From Bradyrhizobium sp. PSBB068 (GTDB taxonomy: Bacteria > Pseudomonadota > Alphaproteobacteria > Rhizobiales > Xanthobacteraceae), in the NCBI GenBank assembly GCA_016839165.1, contig CP069300.1, positions 2,542,001 to 2,606,000 on the forward strand: a stretch of DNA of 64,000 nt. The letters are read 5' to 3'. Below, piece by piece: positions 8,588 to 16,900 of the stretch (positions within the stretch are counted from its first letter, which is position 1; each line of letters begins with the position of its first letter). Below the pieces are notes generated by a model. It worked only from the letters and a program-made list of their open reading frames with translations. It was not told the origin of the DNA and searched no databases. Both the position numbers and the translations under genes were made by a program.

Positions 8588-8735
8588 ATGGTCGTTCGGA
8601 CCGGAGTTTCCGCGATGTAATCATTCACCGAGGATAGCGAGCGGCTCGACCAATTGTTGGAGAGTACGCCAGCTCAACCCAACCACGATTGTTCGAGATA
8701 CCTCGCGGTCCCAGTCGAGAACACGGGAATAGCCT

Positions 8736-9737
8736 ATGCAAGCGCACGTGACGCAGTTTTCGGAACTGCTCGCAGACCTCGCGGTCAAGGACATCAAGGT
8801 CTGGGTCGAGGGCGATCGGCTGCGGTGCAGCGCCCCGGCTGGCGCGATGACGGCGGAGCTTCGCGATCAATTGAAGGGGCGCAAGGGTGAGATTATCGCC
8901 TTTCTGAACATGGCCACCGCCGCGGCCACGCAACAGCCTGCAATCATTCCCTTGCAGCCGCGCGGAACACGCACACCGATCTACGCTGTGCCGGGGCATG
9001 TCGGCGCACCCTTCTCGTTCTCGGACCTGTCGAAGCACCTGGGCGGCGATCAACCGTTCTACGCACTTCAACCGCCTGGCTTCGACGGGCAGAGCGAGCC
9101 GATGGACCGCGTCGAAGATATTGCCGAGTACTTCGCTCGCCAGATCGTTCAGCATCAGCCGGTCGGTCCGTACATCATCGCTGGATACTGCTCCGGCGGT
9201 CCAACAGCCTTCGAGTTGGCCAAAATCCTCGCAGAACGCGGAGCGGAAGTTTCGTGGGTCGCTCTCTTTGGTCCTCTTCACCCCGTCACCCATCAGGAAT
9301 GGCTGCGCTTGCTGTACTTCACTGCCTGGGGGACGATCCGATCGGTCCGGAGATCGAGTGCGAAGTTGCCGACATTTGGCGCTCGTCTCCGATATTTCGG
9401 CAGTCGCCTTCGCGAGCGCGCCCTCGTGCCCCTGGTTCGCAAGGAGCCTGTCACGACGGATCCGGTGCTGGCCAGCAGAGCTCTGCTCAAATCCACGGCG
9501 ATGGCGGCATTTCGGCGATACACTCCCACACCGTACTCAGGTCGAGTCTGCATATTCCTTCCGAACAAGGCCTGGTTGCGATCGGGCGCAGCGCCTCATC
9601 GATGGCGGCTCGTGGCGCCCGATGCCGAATTTTATTTCGGCCCCGACGACTGCGACGAAGTCTCCATGCTGGAAGAGCCTGACGCTCCTGCCGTCGCAGA
9701 GCTCTATCGCCGGGCAACTCGGAAGCTCGGAGATTGA
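8736..9737 (+). CDS. NRPS-type thioesterase with N-terminal TubC-like docking domain and Cys nucleophile
   Basis: The 333-residue protein has residues 5-57 resembling the TubC N-terminal docking domain (LLADLAVKDIKVWVEGDRLRC). From about 70 on it is an alpha/beta-hydrolase thioesterase: PIYAVPGHVG, PFYALQPPGFDG, and AGYCSGGPTAFELA. The nucleophile elbow is G-Y-C-S-G, placing Cys152 where Ser is usual. Near the C-terminus the region normally carrying the catalytic His (GDHxxML) reads CDEVSML with Glu308. It probably releases or transfers the thioester made by the neighbouring A-PCP protein. The docking domain suggests non-covalent pairing with a partner. It ends 41 bases before the NRPS start. 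Confidence 0.8.
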   Translation: MQAHVTQFSELLADLAVKDIKVWVEGDRLRCSAPAGAMTAELRDQLKGRKGEIIAFLNMATAAATQQPAIIPLQPRGTRTPIYAVPGHVGAPFSFSDLSKHLGGDQPFYALQPPGFDGQSEPMDRVEDIAEYFARQIVQHQPVGPYIIAGYCSGGPTAFELAKILAERGAEVSWVALFGPLHPVTHQEWLRLLYFTAWGTIRSVRRSSAKLPTFGARLRYFGSRLRERALVPLVRKEPVTTDPVLASRALLKSTAMAAFRRYTPTPYSGRVCIFLPNKAWLRSGAAPHRWRLVAPDAEFYFGPDDCDEVSMLEEPDAPAVAELYRRATRKLGD

Positions 9738-9778
9738 CGTGATCCGTTTTCCAAACTTGCGGGATGGGAGCACATTTC

Positions 9779-11755
9779 ATGAATGAAGTCCTACCGATCG
9801 TGGCGGAGAGCGTGGCGCTTCCTCCTCTCCAAGATGCCGATCATCGGGCGCTGGTCGTCGAGTACAACGCCACCTCGGCGCGCTACCCATCGGACAGGAC
9901 AATCATCGATCTCTTCCATGATCAAGTGACGCTCAGTCCCGATGCCGAAGCGATCCGCTTCGGCGATGCAATGCTGACATACCGGCAGCTCGACGAACGC
10001 TCCAACCAGATGGCCGCGCATCTGGCCTCAAAGGGTGCGGGGCCGGGTCGGATCATTGTTGTCTTCATGGAACACTCCATCGAAGTCGTTGTCGCGATCC
10101 TGGGCGTTCTCAAGGCGGGTGCAGCCTATGTGCCGATTGATGCAGCGACGCCGAACGGGCGTATAGCTACAATCCTGAAGGACATTTCCAGCGGGACCGG
10201 CGGGCAGACGCCGGTGGCGATCACTCAGGCGCATCTGCAATCTGCCATCTCGCCGAATCTTGCCGATGTTTTCGTGCTCGATGCCGATTTCGGCTCGATT
10301 TTGAATCAGCCGGCCTCGGCCCGGCCGTCCGCCGCCACGTCGGACGGCGTCGCCTACATCATCTTCACCTCAGGCTCGACCGGCACTCCCAAGGGCGTCG
10401 AAATCGAGCACCGCAGCCTCGTGAACTACATCTGGTGGGCCGCGCGGGTGTACAGTTCAGGCCAACCGCTCGCTTGGCCACTTTTCTCATCTCTTGCTTT
10501 CGATCTGACCGTCACGACCCTCTTTGCGCCGCTCATCACGGGCGGCCGGATCGTGGTCTATCTTGGCGATCCGGGCGTGAAGAACATGGTCGTGCTCAAG
10601 GTGGTCGACGACAATGCCGTCGATATCATCAAGCTGACACCGGCGCATCTCGCCATGATCCGCGATCGCAATCTTGAGGCCACGAGACTACGCAAGTTCA
10701 TCGTAGGCGGCGAGGACTTCAAGACCGAGTTGGCTCGCGATATCACGAAAGCGATCCCTCATCCCGTTGAGATCTACAACGAGTACGGACCAACCGAAGC
10801 CACAGTGGGCTGCATGATTCATCGGTTTGACGTGGACCGGGATCGCTCCGCATCGGTGCCGATTGGCGTTCCGGCCGCCAATGCGGGAATTTACGTCCTC
10901 AACAAGGAATATCAGCCGACCGGCCCCAACGTCGTCGGTGAGATGTTCATCGCCGGTGATGGTCTCGCGAGAGGTTACTTTAATCGCCCGGATCTGACCG
11001 AGGAGCGTTTCCGCACGGCTACAGATCCCAGAGATGGCTTTTCGAGGCTACGGCTGTACAAGACCGGCGATCTTGCCCGCTGGAACGCGGAAGGGCGCTT
11101 GGAATTTCTCGGCCGCGCGGATCATCAGGTGAAGGTCGGTGGCACGCGGATCGAGCTGGGCGAGATCGAAGCGCGGCTTCTCAAGCAGCCTCACGTTCAG
11201 GATTGTGCCGTCGTTGCCATCTCCACTCCGGTGGAAAATACCGAAGAAGGCGCAATCACCCGACTTGTAGCCTACTATGTCTCCTCGAAGCCTCTGACGG
11301 TGGCGGAGCTGCGCGCCTACCTTGCCGAAGAACTCCTGGAGTCCATGATTCCGACGCACTTTGTCTGCCTCGAGCGGATGCCGCTCACGTCCAACGGCAA
11401 GATCGACCGCTCCTCGCTTCCCGAGCCGACGGCGGACAGCATTCAGCCGGCACACGAGTTCGCTGCCCCGTCAACAGAGACCGAGAAGACTCTCGCCGCC
11501 CTGTGGTGCAGTCTGCTCAAGGTCAAGTCGATTGGACGTCACGACAACTTCTTCGACCTGGGCGGGGAGTCCCTCCTGGTCGTGAGAGCGGTGGCGCGCA
11601 TGCGAAAGATGTTCGGCGTCGACGTGCAGCTTCGCAACCTGTTCGAGCGCCCGACCGTGGCCGAACTGGCGGAAGTGATCGACGGGATGCGCTGGGTGGC
11701 CGATTCCAGGGCTTCTTCACTTTCGGGCGGGCCGCGCGAGGAAATCGAACTCTAA
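9779..11755 (+). CDS. NRPS adenylation-carrier didomain (A-PCP), predicted Asn/Asp-activating
   Basis: ATG 9779 lies eight bases after GGGAG (9766-9770); an in-frame ATG at 9764 is less well supported. The 658-residue protein has an adenylation domain (about 20-540) with A3 YIIFTSGSTGTPKG, A5 NEYGPTEAT, A7 YKTGD, A8 HQVKVGGTRIELGEIE and A10 NGKIDR. A carrier domain follows with LGGESLLV, where Ser598 takes phosphopantetheine. Reading the specificity pocket against GrsA by eye gives D-L-T-K-(I/V)-G-E-V-G-K, close to known Asn/Asp codes. There is no condensation, epimerisation or thioesterase domain. It loads one amino acid for modification by the neighbouring acyl-CoA dehydrogenase and thioesterase (inference). 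Confidence 0.88.
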   Translation: MNEVLPIVAESVALPPLQDADHRALVVEYNATSARYPSDRTIIDLFHDQVTLSPDAEAIRFGDAMLTYRQLDERSNQMAAHLASKGAGPGRIIVVFMEHSIEVVVAILGVLKAGAAYVPIDAATPNGRIATILKDISSGTGGQTPVAITQAHLQSAISPNLADVFVLDADFGSILNQPASARPSAATSDGVAYIIFTSGSTGTPKGVEIEHRSLVNYIWWAARVYSSGQPLAWPLFSSLAFDLTVTTLFAPLITGGRIVVYLGDPGVKNMVVLKVVDDNAVDIIKLTPAHLAMIRDRNLEATRLRKFIVGGEDFKTELARDITKAIPHPVEIYNEYGPTEATVGCMIHRFDVDRDRSASVPIGVPAANAGIYVLNKEYQPTGPNVVGEMFIAGDGLARGYFNRPDLTEERFRTATDPRDGFSRLRLYKTGDLARWNAEGRLEFLGRADHQVKVGGTRIELGEIEARLLKQPHVQDCAVVAISTPVENTEEGAITRLVAYYVSSKPLTVAELRAYLAEELLESMIPTHFVCLERMPLTSNGKIDRSSLPEPTADSIQPAHEFAAPSTETEKTLAALWCSLLKVKSIGRHDNFFDLGGESLLVVRAVARMRKMFGVDVQLRNLFERPTVAELAEVIDGMRWVADSRASSLSGGPREEIEL

Positions 11756-11854
11756 GGCATGATCCGGAAAAGTGCGAAGCGGTTTTCCGAAAAGATCATG
11801 CCTAAGCAAGAATCCAAAGCGCGATGACGGTTCAACCTGATCTCATCGCGCTTT
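11756..11854. repeat. Rhizobial double-palindrome repeat element
   Basis: GGCATGATC (11756-11764) pairs with GATCATGCC (about 11794-11802) around a core with GGAAAA/TTTTCC. A second hairpin, AAAGCGCGATGA (11816-11827) with TCATCGCGCTTT (11843-11854), follows. The pair matches a dispersed intergenic repeat that I know from Bradyrhizobium/Rhodopseudomonas genomes. It starts right after the NRPS stop codon. Confidence 0.8.
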
Positions 11855-11939
11855 GATCGATTGGATGGGCCGCAATGGTCTTAAGCGCGCCGATGCGGCT
11901 CGGACCTCGAGCGTTGGACTGATAGCGGAGCGGGCTAAG

Positions 11940-13112
11940 ATGATGGACAAAGCTTGGGTAGCGGCGCAAGGACCGGAGCTGCCTTGGGCGGCGGCGGAAT
12001 ATGAGCTCTTACGGGACCAGGTCCGGCGCTTTGTCGAGGAGGAAATCAAGCCCTGTGCAGATCGCTGGGAAGAGGAGGGCGGCGTTCCGCGTCCGGTCCT
12101 GCGCCGCATGGGCGAACTTGGCTTCTTTGGTATCCGCTATCCCGCCGAGTACGGTGGCGCCGAGATGGACGCGGTCGCATCGACGGTCTTCGCAGAGGAA
12201 CTTGGGCGCTCGACCTTTGGCGGCGCCGCAGACGCAATGCTGGTCCATGCCGATATGGCTTCCAGTTACGTCTTTCACGATGGGACAAAATCCCAACGGG
12301 CTCGCTGGATGCCGGGCATTGTGAGCGGTGAGGTCATCACCGCGATTGCAATCACGGAGCCGGACGCAGGCTCGGACGTGAAGGCCATCCGCACCCGCGC
12401 GCGCCGAGACGGCGACTCCTACGTGCTCGATGGCACAAAGCTGTACATCACGAACGGCGTCTATGCGGACCTCTACTGTGTTGCCGCCACGACTGATCCC
12501 TCGGCAGGTAGCAACGGGATCACGATGTTCCTCGTCGAGAAGGGCACGCCAGGCTTCAGCGTAGCTCGCGAGCTGGACAAGCTCGGCTGGCGCTCCTCCG
12601 ATACGGCCGAGCTCGTCTTCGACGGTTGCCGCATTCCTGCCGAGAACGTGCTCGGCGCGGAGGGACAAGGCTTCTACTCCATCATGCGCAACTTGCAGAA
12701 CGAGCGCCTTGTCCTTGCCGCACTGGCGATCGGGATGGCCGAGGCGGCGATCGACATGACCCTCACATACCTGAAAACGCGCCGCGCGTTCGGGAGTGTC
12801 CTTTGGGACATGCAGGCGATCCGTCATCGTCTTGCGATGCTTTCTGCGAAGGTAGAGGCAAGTCGCGCGTTTCTCTATGCCACCGCTTGGCGCATGGCGG
12901 CGGACGACGATTGCCTGCGTGAGATATCGATGTTGAAGGCCATCTGCGGCGAGCTCGTCAACGAGGTGGCGTATGCGTGCGTCCAGTTCCACGGAGCCAT
13001 GGGCGTCATGCGGGAGAGTGCGATTGAGCGCATATCGCGCGACGCCCGCGTCCTCTCCATTGCCGGGGGCGCGACGGAGGTGATGCTGGAGGTGGTCGCC
13101 TCCATGTCGTGA
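11940..13112 (+). CDS. Acyl-CoA dehydrogenase-family flavoprotein of the NRPS cluster
   Basis: ATG 11940 is nine bases after GGAG (11927-11930), giving 390 residues, normal for the family. Visible motifs are ITEPDAGSDVKAI (FAD/substrate contact), YVLDGTKLYITNG, RRAFGSVLWDMQAIRHRLA, and QFHGAMGVMRESAIERISRDAR. The medium-chain-type catalytic Glu position reads IAGGATE (no Glu). Glu255 in NERLVLA matches the alternative base used by isovaleryl-CoA dehydrogenase-like members. In NRPS settings such enzymes oxidise aminoacyl-S-carrier substrates. Here it may dehydrogenate the residue loaded on the A-PCP protein, with electrons going to ETF. It could instead act on ordinary acyl-CoA. Confidence 0.82.
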   Translation: MMDKAWVAAQGPELPWAAAEYELLRDQVRRFVEEEIKPCADRWEEEGGVPRPVLRRMGELGFFGIRYPAEYGGAEMDAVASTVFAEELGRSTFGGAADAMLVHADMASSYVFHDGTKSQRARWMPGIVSGEVITAIAITEPDAGSDVKAIRTRARRDGDSYVLDGTKLYITNGVYADLYCVAATTDPSAGSNGITMFLVEKGTPGFSVARELDKLGWRSSDTAELVFDGCRIPAENVLGAEGQGFYSIMRNLQNERLVLAALAIGMAEAAIDMTLTYLKTRRAFGSVLWDMQAIRHRLAMLSAKVEASRAFLYATAWRMAADDDCLREISMLKAICGELVNEVAYACVQFHGAMGVMRESAIERISRDARVLSIAGGATEVMLEVVASMS

Positions 13113-13221
13113 GCCTGACGCGGGTTCGCACTGCCTACAGCAGGGCTTCTGACCCAACAGGTGTCTAAATTAGCTGATCAATCAACCTGACATCCCAGGT
13201 GACGTCTGCGGCGTGGCGGTC

Positions 13222-13455
13222 CTAGATGTCGCCGAGCCACCGGCCGATTTCTCTTGATCCGACGACGCGTTTTGGCTGGTGCGGGTTGATTGTTCCGGCC
13301 GAAAGGCTCTTGACACGGTGGTCCTGCGCCAACGTCCTGGTGAACTGCTTTGCTTCCTGTTCGGATTTGAAAGTCGCAGTCCTGCGCGCATTCCTGTCGG
13401 GTGGAGCGTCGCGTTGATCAACGAAGGAGACATACCAGACGTGGTCTTGCGTCAT
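13222..13455 (-). CDS. Small conserved rhizobial protein (77 aa)
   Basis: ATG 13455 follows GGAGG eight bases upstream. The product contains FKSEQEAKQFTRTLAQDH, then LSAGTINPHQPKRVV and IGRWLGD. This matches the layout of short Bradyrhizobium proteins with 'EAK.FA...' and 'AGTLNPH.PKR.I....I..WL', of unknown function. No signal peptide or membrane segment is seen. A conserved-looking leader with GAAGAATTACTTAGAAAGAC lies upstream at about 13575-13605 on the same strand, probably its promoter region. Confidence 0.65.
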   Translation of the reverse strand: MTQDHVWYVSFVDQRDAPPDRNARRTATFKSEQEAKQFTRTLAQDHRVKSLSAGTINPHQPKRVVGSREIGRWLGDI

Positions 13456-14064
13456 GTGGCGACCTCCAGATAGAGTCTGGGTGCGAAAACAAGCTGTGCC
13501 AACCTAAGCGAGCCGGAGGCCGGGTTCGCGGACAGGGGAGGAAAATACGGCTTCCGTCCGAGGTGTCCCTAAGGGTCTTTCTAAGTAATTCTTCTGAGCA
13601 GTAGGTTTCAGGTCGTCCGGTGCAAGATGATGTGAGGTCCGACTGACTACAGCCTCCACGCCGATGGCCTCCTTTGTCGTACTGCTGGGTGGATGGTCCG
13701 AGCGCTGCCTCGGTTCTGGGTGATCGGCGGTGCGCTGACTGCTGACACGTCAATGCAATGAATGTCAGCCTTTCGAAGCGTGCTTGTCGGAAAAGCGGAA
13801 GCGATATTCATCCGGAATTCGCGCGTCCACTCCCATTCTCCAAATTACAAAGTCGGCGGCGTCCACGACGTGCCGGCACGCATGGTCGATCGCCTTGGTG
13901 GACGACCGGCCTCGACTTCGACAGTCTCCAACTCGGCCGGTTTGCCGGCCCGCGGTGCGATAACCCGCACGGTCGGCGGCCGGCTTGCCGTCCGTGGCGG
14001 ATCACGCCCTCAAGCCGCGCGCCCCTACGGCAAGATCGGGATTCTGACGATTGACAGCCAATTA
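13456..14064. other. Intergenic region, no intact gene
   Basis: The first 160 bases are the minus-strand leader of the small gene at 13222-13455. The rest (about 13620-14060) has only overlapping frames with arginine/proline-rich translations and no family likeness. It may contain decayed sequence. Confidence 0.3.
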
Positions 14065-14094
14065 TTACATGTATAAAAATATGCAAATTCATAT
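14065..14094 (+). promoter_or_regulatory. Composite operator upstream of the Rieske oxygenase operon
   Basis: TTACATGTAT (14065-14074, core TACATGTA palindrome) is followed five bases later by TATGC-AAATT-CATAT (14080-14094). The same two blocks in the same order precede the divergently placed IorAB-MarR operon (24008-24036). The site ends 16 bases before ATG 14111, a place where a bound MarR protein would block transcription or initiation. Confidence 0.6.
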
Positions 14095-14110
14095 AATATG
14101 AGATGCCCGA

Positions 14111-15061
14111 ATGGACGCGCATCCGCTGAAGCTCAGAGTGCAGTCGGTCGTTGCGGAGACGCCGGTCATTCGCAGCGTTGTGTTCGGCGTGGAGGGCGGT
14201 GCCGTGCCGCAATGGCAAGCGGGCGCCCACATCCGCGTGTTGCTGCCGGGCGGAGGAGACCGGCCGTATTCGCTGATGGCGCTGCCGGACTTGCCCACGG
14301 GCGCCGTTGCGCTGGGGGTGCTGCGCGAAGAGGCGTCGACCGGTGGGTCGCAGTTCATGCATGCCCTTCAGGTCGGCGACGTCGTCAGCGCGACCGCGCC
14401 GGTCAACAATTTCGCGCTTCATGAGGGAACCGCACCGGCGTTGCTGTTTGCCGGCGGCATCGGCATCACGCCGATCCTATCGATGGCGGCCGAGCTGAAG
14501 GCGCAGGGAACGCGCTATCGCCTGCATTATGCTGGGCGAATGCCGGGGTTGCTGGCGTTCCTGCCGCAATTGCAGGCGATGTGTTCAGACGGTTTGGCGG
14601 TTCACTACGACAGCGACGAGTCCCGTCTCGATATCCCGGCAGCGCTTGGCGATGCGCCGGCGGACGCTCATGTCTATGTCTGCGGACCGGCCGGCCTGAT
14701 TGACGCGGTGAAGGCGGCGGCCCTCGCCAGGGGCATTCCGGCAGACCGCATCCATTTCGAGCTGTTCAAGGCGCAGCAGCCCGGCATCCCGAACGCACCG
14801 TTCGAGGTCGAGCTCAGGTCGACCGGGCAGGTCGTGACGGTCGCGGCCGATCAGAGCATCATCCAGGCGCTGGAAGCGGCCGGGTTCGACGTGCTCTACG
14901 ACTGCCAGCGCGGTGATTGCGGCATCTGCCAGTGCGGCGTGATCGCGGGCGTGCCCGATCATCGCGACGTCATTCTCAGCGACGACGAGAAAGCGTCCAA
15001 CAAGGTCATGCAGATTTGCGTGTCGCGTGCGAAATCGGAACGGCTGGTGTTGGATCTCTGA
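14111..15061 (+). CDS. Rieske oxygenase reductase (phthalate/vanillate-reductase type: flavin-NAD-[2Fe-2S])
   Basis: The 316-residue protein passes electrons from NAD(P)H to the oxygenase encoded next to it. The order is flavin-binding barrel (RPYSLMALPD about residue 55), NAD-binding domain (FAGGIGITPILSMA about 114-127; VYVCGPAGLI about 189), and a C-terminal plant-type [2Fe-2S] domain (CQRGDCGICQCG, then QICVSRA). The four cluster cysteines are present in C-x4-C-x2-C plus a distal C. The first gene of a five-gene operon, it is 18 bases before the alpha subunit. Because the reductase carries its own iron-sulfur cluster, no separate ferredoxin is needed or seen. Confidence 0.88.
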   Translation: MDAHPLKLRVQSVVAETPVIRSVVFGVEGGAVPQWQAGAHIRVLLPGGGDRPYSLMALPDLPTGAVALGVLREEASTGGSQFMHALQVGDVVSATAPVNNFALHEGTAPALLFAGGIGITPILSMAAELKAQGTRYRLHYAGRMPGLLAFLPQLQAMCSDGLAVHYDSDESRLDIPAALGDAPADAHVYVCGPAGLIDAVKAAALARGIPADRIHFELFKAQQPGIPNAPFEVELRSTGQVVTVAADQSIIQALEAAGFDVLYDCQRGDCGICQCGVIAGVPDHRDVILSDDEKASNKVMQICVSRAKSERLVLDL

Positions 15062-15079
15062 GCGGAGGCAAGGGGCGCC

Positions 15080-16420
15080 ATGACGAAATACGGAAAGAAT
15101 GCCCGCGCGATCGGCGGGCTGGTGCGCGAGGCCGAGGTGCATCGCGACGTCTATGTCGATCCCGAGATCTTCGATCTCGAGATGGAGCATCTGTTTCCCA
15201 ACAGCTGGATCTATGTCGGGCATGGCAGCCAGCTTTCGAAGGCGGGCGATTTCATCACCGCCAATGTCGGCCGGCAGCCGGTGGTGGCGAGCCGCCATAC
15301 CGACGGCTCGATCCACCTGTTCTACAATCGCTGTCCGCACAAGGGCGTCAAGATCGCCTCCGAGCCGTGCGGCAACACCGGAAAGTTCTTCCGCTGCCCC
15401 TATCATGCCTGGTCGTTCAAGACCGACGGCTCGCTGCTGGCGATCCCGCTGAAGAAGGGCTACGAGGGCACCGGCTTCACCGACACAAAGGCGAATGACG
15501 GGCTGTCGCGGATCAGGAATGTCGTCGTCTACCGCGATTTCATTTTCGCACGCCTGAGCGAAACCGGCGTCGCCTTCGAAGACTATTTCGGCGAAAGCCT
15601 CTCGACCATCGACAACATGGTCGACCGCTCGCCGGAGGGGAAGCTCGCCGTCGAGGCCGCGCCGATCCGCTACATGCACACCTGCAATTGGAAGATGCTG
15701 GTCGAGAACCAGACCGACACCTGCCATCCGATGGTGGCGCATGAGAGTTCGGCCGGCACCGCCATCAAGGTCTGGCAGCGCGAGCAAGGCGACTCCAAGG
15801 AAACGCCGATGGCGGTGCAGCTCTATGGGCCGTTCATGAGCCCGTACGAGTTCTACGAGCAGAGCGGCATCCGGATCTGGCCCAACGGCCATGGCCATAC
15901 CGGCGTCGCCAACTCCATCCATTCGAACTATTCTGACATCGAGGGCTATCTCGGACAGATGGTCGCGGCCTATGGCGAGAAGCGGGCCCACGAGATTCTC
16001 GGCGAGGTCCGGCACAACACGGTCTATTTCCCGAACATCATGGTCAAGGGCGCGGTGCAAATCCTGCGCAACTTCATCCCGATCGCAGTGGACCGGACGC
16101 TGGTCGAGAGCTGGGTCTATCGCCTGGTCGGCGCGCCCGACAAGCTCTACGAGCGCGCGCTGATGTACAACCGCTTCATCAACGCGCCGACCTCGATCGT
16201 CGGGCACGACGATCTCGAAATGTATGAGCGCGCGCAGGAAGGGTTGAAAACCAACGGCAATCAGTGGGTCAATCTGCGCCGGCTCTACGAGAGCGGCGAG
16301 GAGGCTGATGTCACCGCGGTCATCAACGGCACGTCGGAGCGCCAGATGCGGAACCAGTTTCATGCCTGGGCCAAGTTCATGACCATGGACATGGTCGAGC
16401 CCGTTGAGGCCGCGGAATGA
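15080..16420 (+). CDS. Rieske aromatic-ring-hydroxylating oxygenase, alpha subunit
   Basis: This is the catalytic large subunit, 446 residues. The Rieske cluster ligands are Cys85/His87 (RCPHKGV) and Cys106/His109 (RCPYHAWS). The mononuclear iron site is in ENQTDTCHPMVAH, with Asp213 bridging and His216/His221 as ligands. The substrate is not decided by sequence. The neighbouring CoA ligase, IorAB and gentisate genes point to an aromatic acid such as indole-3-acetate or anthranilate/salicylate. Its stop overlaps the beta-subunit start by four bases, indicating translational coupling. Confidence 0.9.
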   Translation: MTKYGKNARAIGGLVREAEVHRDVYVDPEIFDLEMEHLFPNSWIYVGHGSQLSKAGDFITANVGRQPVVASRHTDGSIHLFYNRCPHKGVKIASEPCGNTGKFFRCPYHAWSFKTDGSLLAIPLKKGYEGTGFTDTKANDGLSRIRNVVVYRDFIFARLSETGVAFEDYFGESLSTIDNMVDRSPEGKLAVEAAPIRYMHTCNWKMLVENQTDTCHPMVAHESSAGTAIKVWQREQGDSKETPMAVQLYGPFMSPYEFYEQSGIRIWPNGHGHTGVANSIHSNYSDIEGYLGQMVAAYGEKRAHEILGEVRHNTVYFPNIMVKGAVQILRNFIPIAVDRTLVESWVYRLVGAPDKLYERALMYNRFINAPTSIVGHDDLEMYERAQEGLKTNGNQWVNLRRLYESGEEADVTAVINGTSERQMRNQFHAWAKFMTMDMVEPVEAAE

Positions 16421-16893
16421 TCAGCGAACAGACCATCACCGATTTCATCTATCGGGAAGCCGAGCTGCTCGACACGATGCAGTGGCAGGCCTGGCTCGAC
16501 CTGTTTCACCCCGAGGGGCGCTACTGGATGCCGCTGGAATGGCAGCAGCAGGATCCTGTGTTGCAGCCCTCGCTGATGTACGAAGACCTGCTGCTGATGA
16601 AAGTGCGTATCGAGCGGCTGGCCGGCGAGCGCACCTTCAGTCAGAAGCCGAAGAGCCGCTGCCATCATCTGCTGCAGGCGCCGCAGATCGTGGCCTGCGA
16701 TCCGGCGGCCGGCTTGTTCAAGGCACGGACGTCCTTTCTCTACACTGAGACGCGCGGCGACGCGCTGGAACGCTTTTCGGGATGGGCGTCGCACGATCTC
16801 GTGCAAATCGGCGACGGCCTCAAGATCAGGCTCAAGCGCATCGATCTCGTGAATTTCGACGCGCCGTTCGGCAATATCCAGCTTTTCATGTGA
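16417..16893 (+). CDS. Aromatic-ring-hydroxylating oxygenase, beta subunit
   Basis: The 158-residue small subunit has the NTF2-like fold of this family: ITDFIYREAELLDTMQWQAWLDLF then GRYWMPL, and KSRCHHLLQ. It contributes to alpha3beta3 assembly and sometimes to substrate range, but has no cofactor. It overlaps the alpha-subunit gene (ATGA at 16417-16420) and is followed seven bases later by the ligase gene. An alpha-beta oxygenase combined with a phthalate-type reductase is less usual than the alpha-only systems that normally use that reductase. Confidence 0.88.
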   Translation: MISEQTITDFIYREAELLDTMQWQAWLDLFHPEGRYWMPLEWQQQDPVLQPSLMYEDLLLMKVRIERLAGERTFSQKPKSRCHHLLQAPQIVACDPAAGLFKARTSFLYTETRGDALERFSGWASHDLVQIGDGLKIRLKRIDLVNFDAPFGNIQLFM

Positions 16894-16900
16894 GTGCGTC

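Noticed and set aside
11940..13112. Loss of catalytic base in the acyl-CoA dehydrogenase
   Set aside because: The usual C-terminal Glu is absent, but Glu255 in NERLVLA matches the alternative base of isovaleryl-CoA dehydrogenase-like enzymes, so it is probably active.
13758..14076. Two overlapping plus-strand frames of about 100 codons before the Rieske operon
   Set aside because: No ribosome site or family similarity; composition looks like non-coding GC-rich sequence.
14585..16363. Long minus-strand open frame (592 codons) opposite the reductase and Rieske alpha genes
   Set aside because: It is the antisense of two strongly supported genes; its His/Arg/Asp-rich translation has no family likeness.
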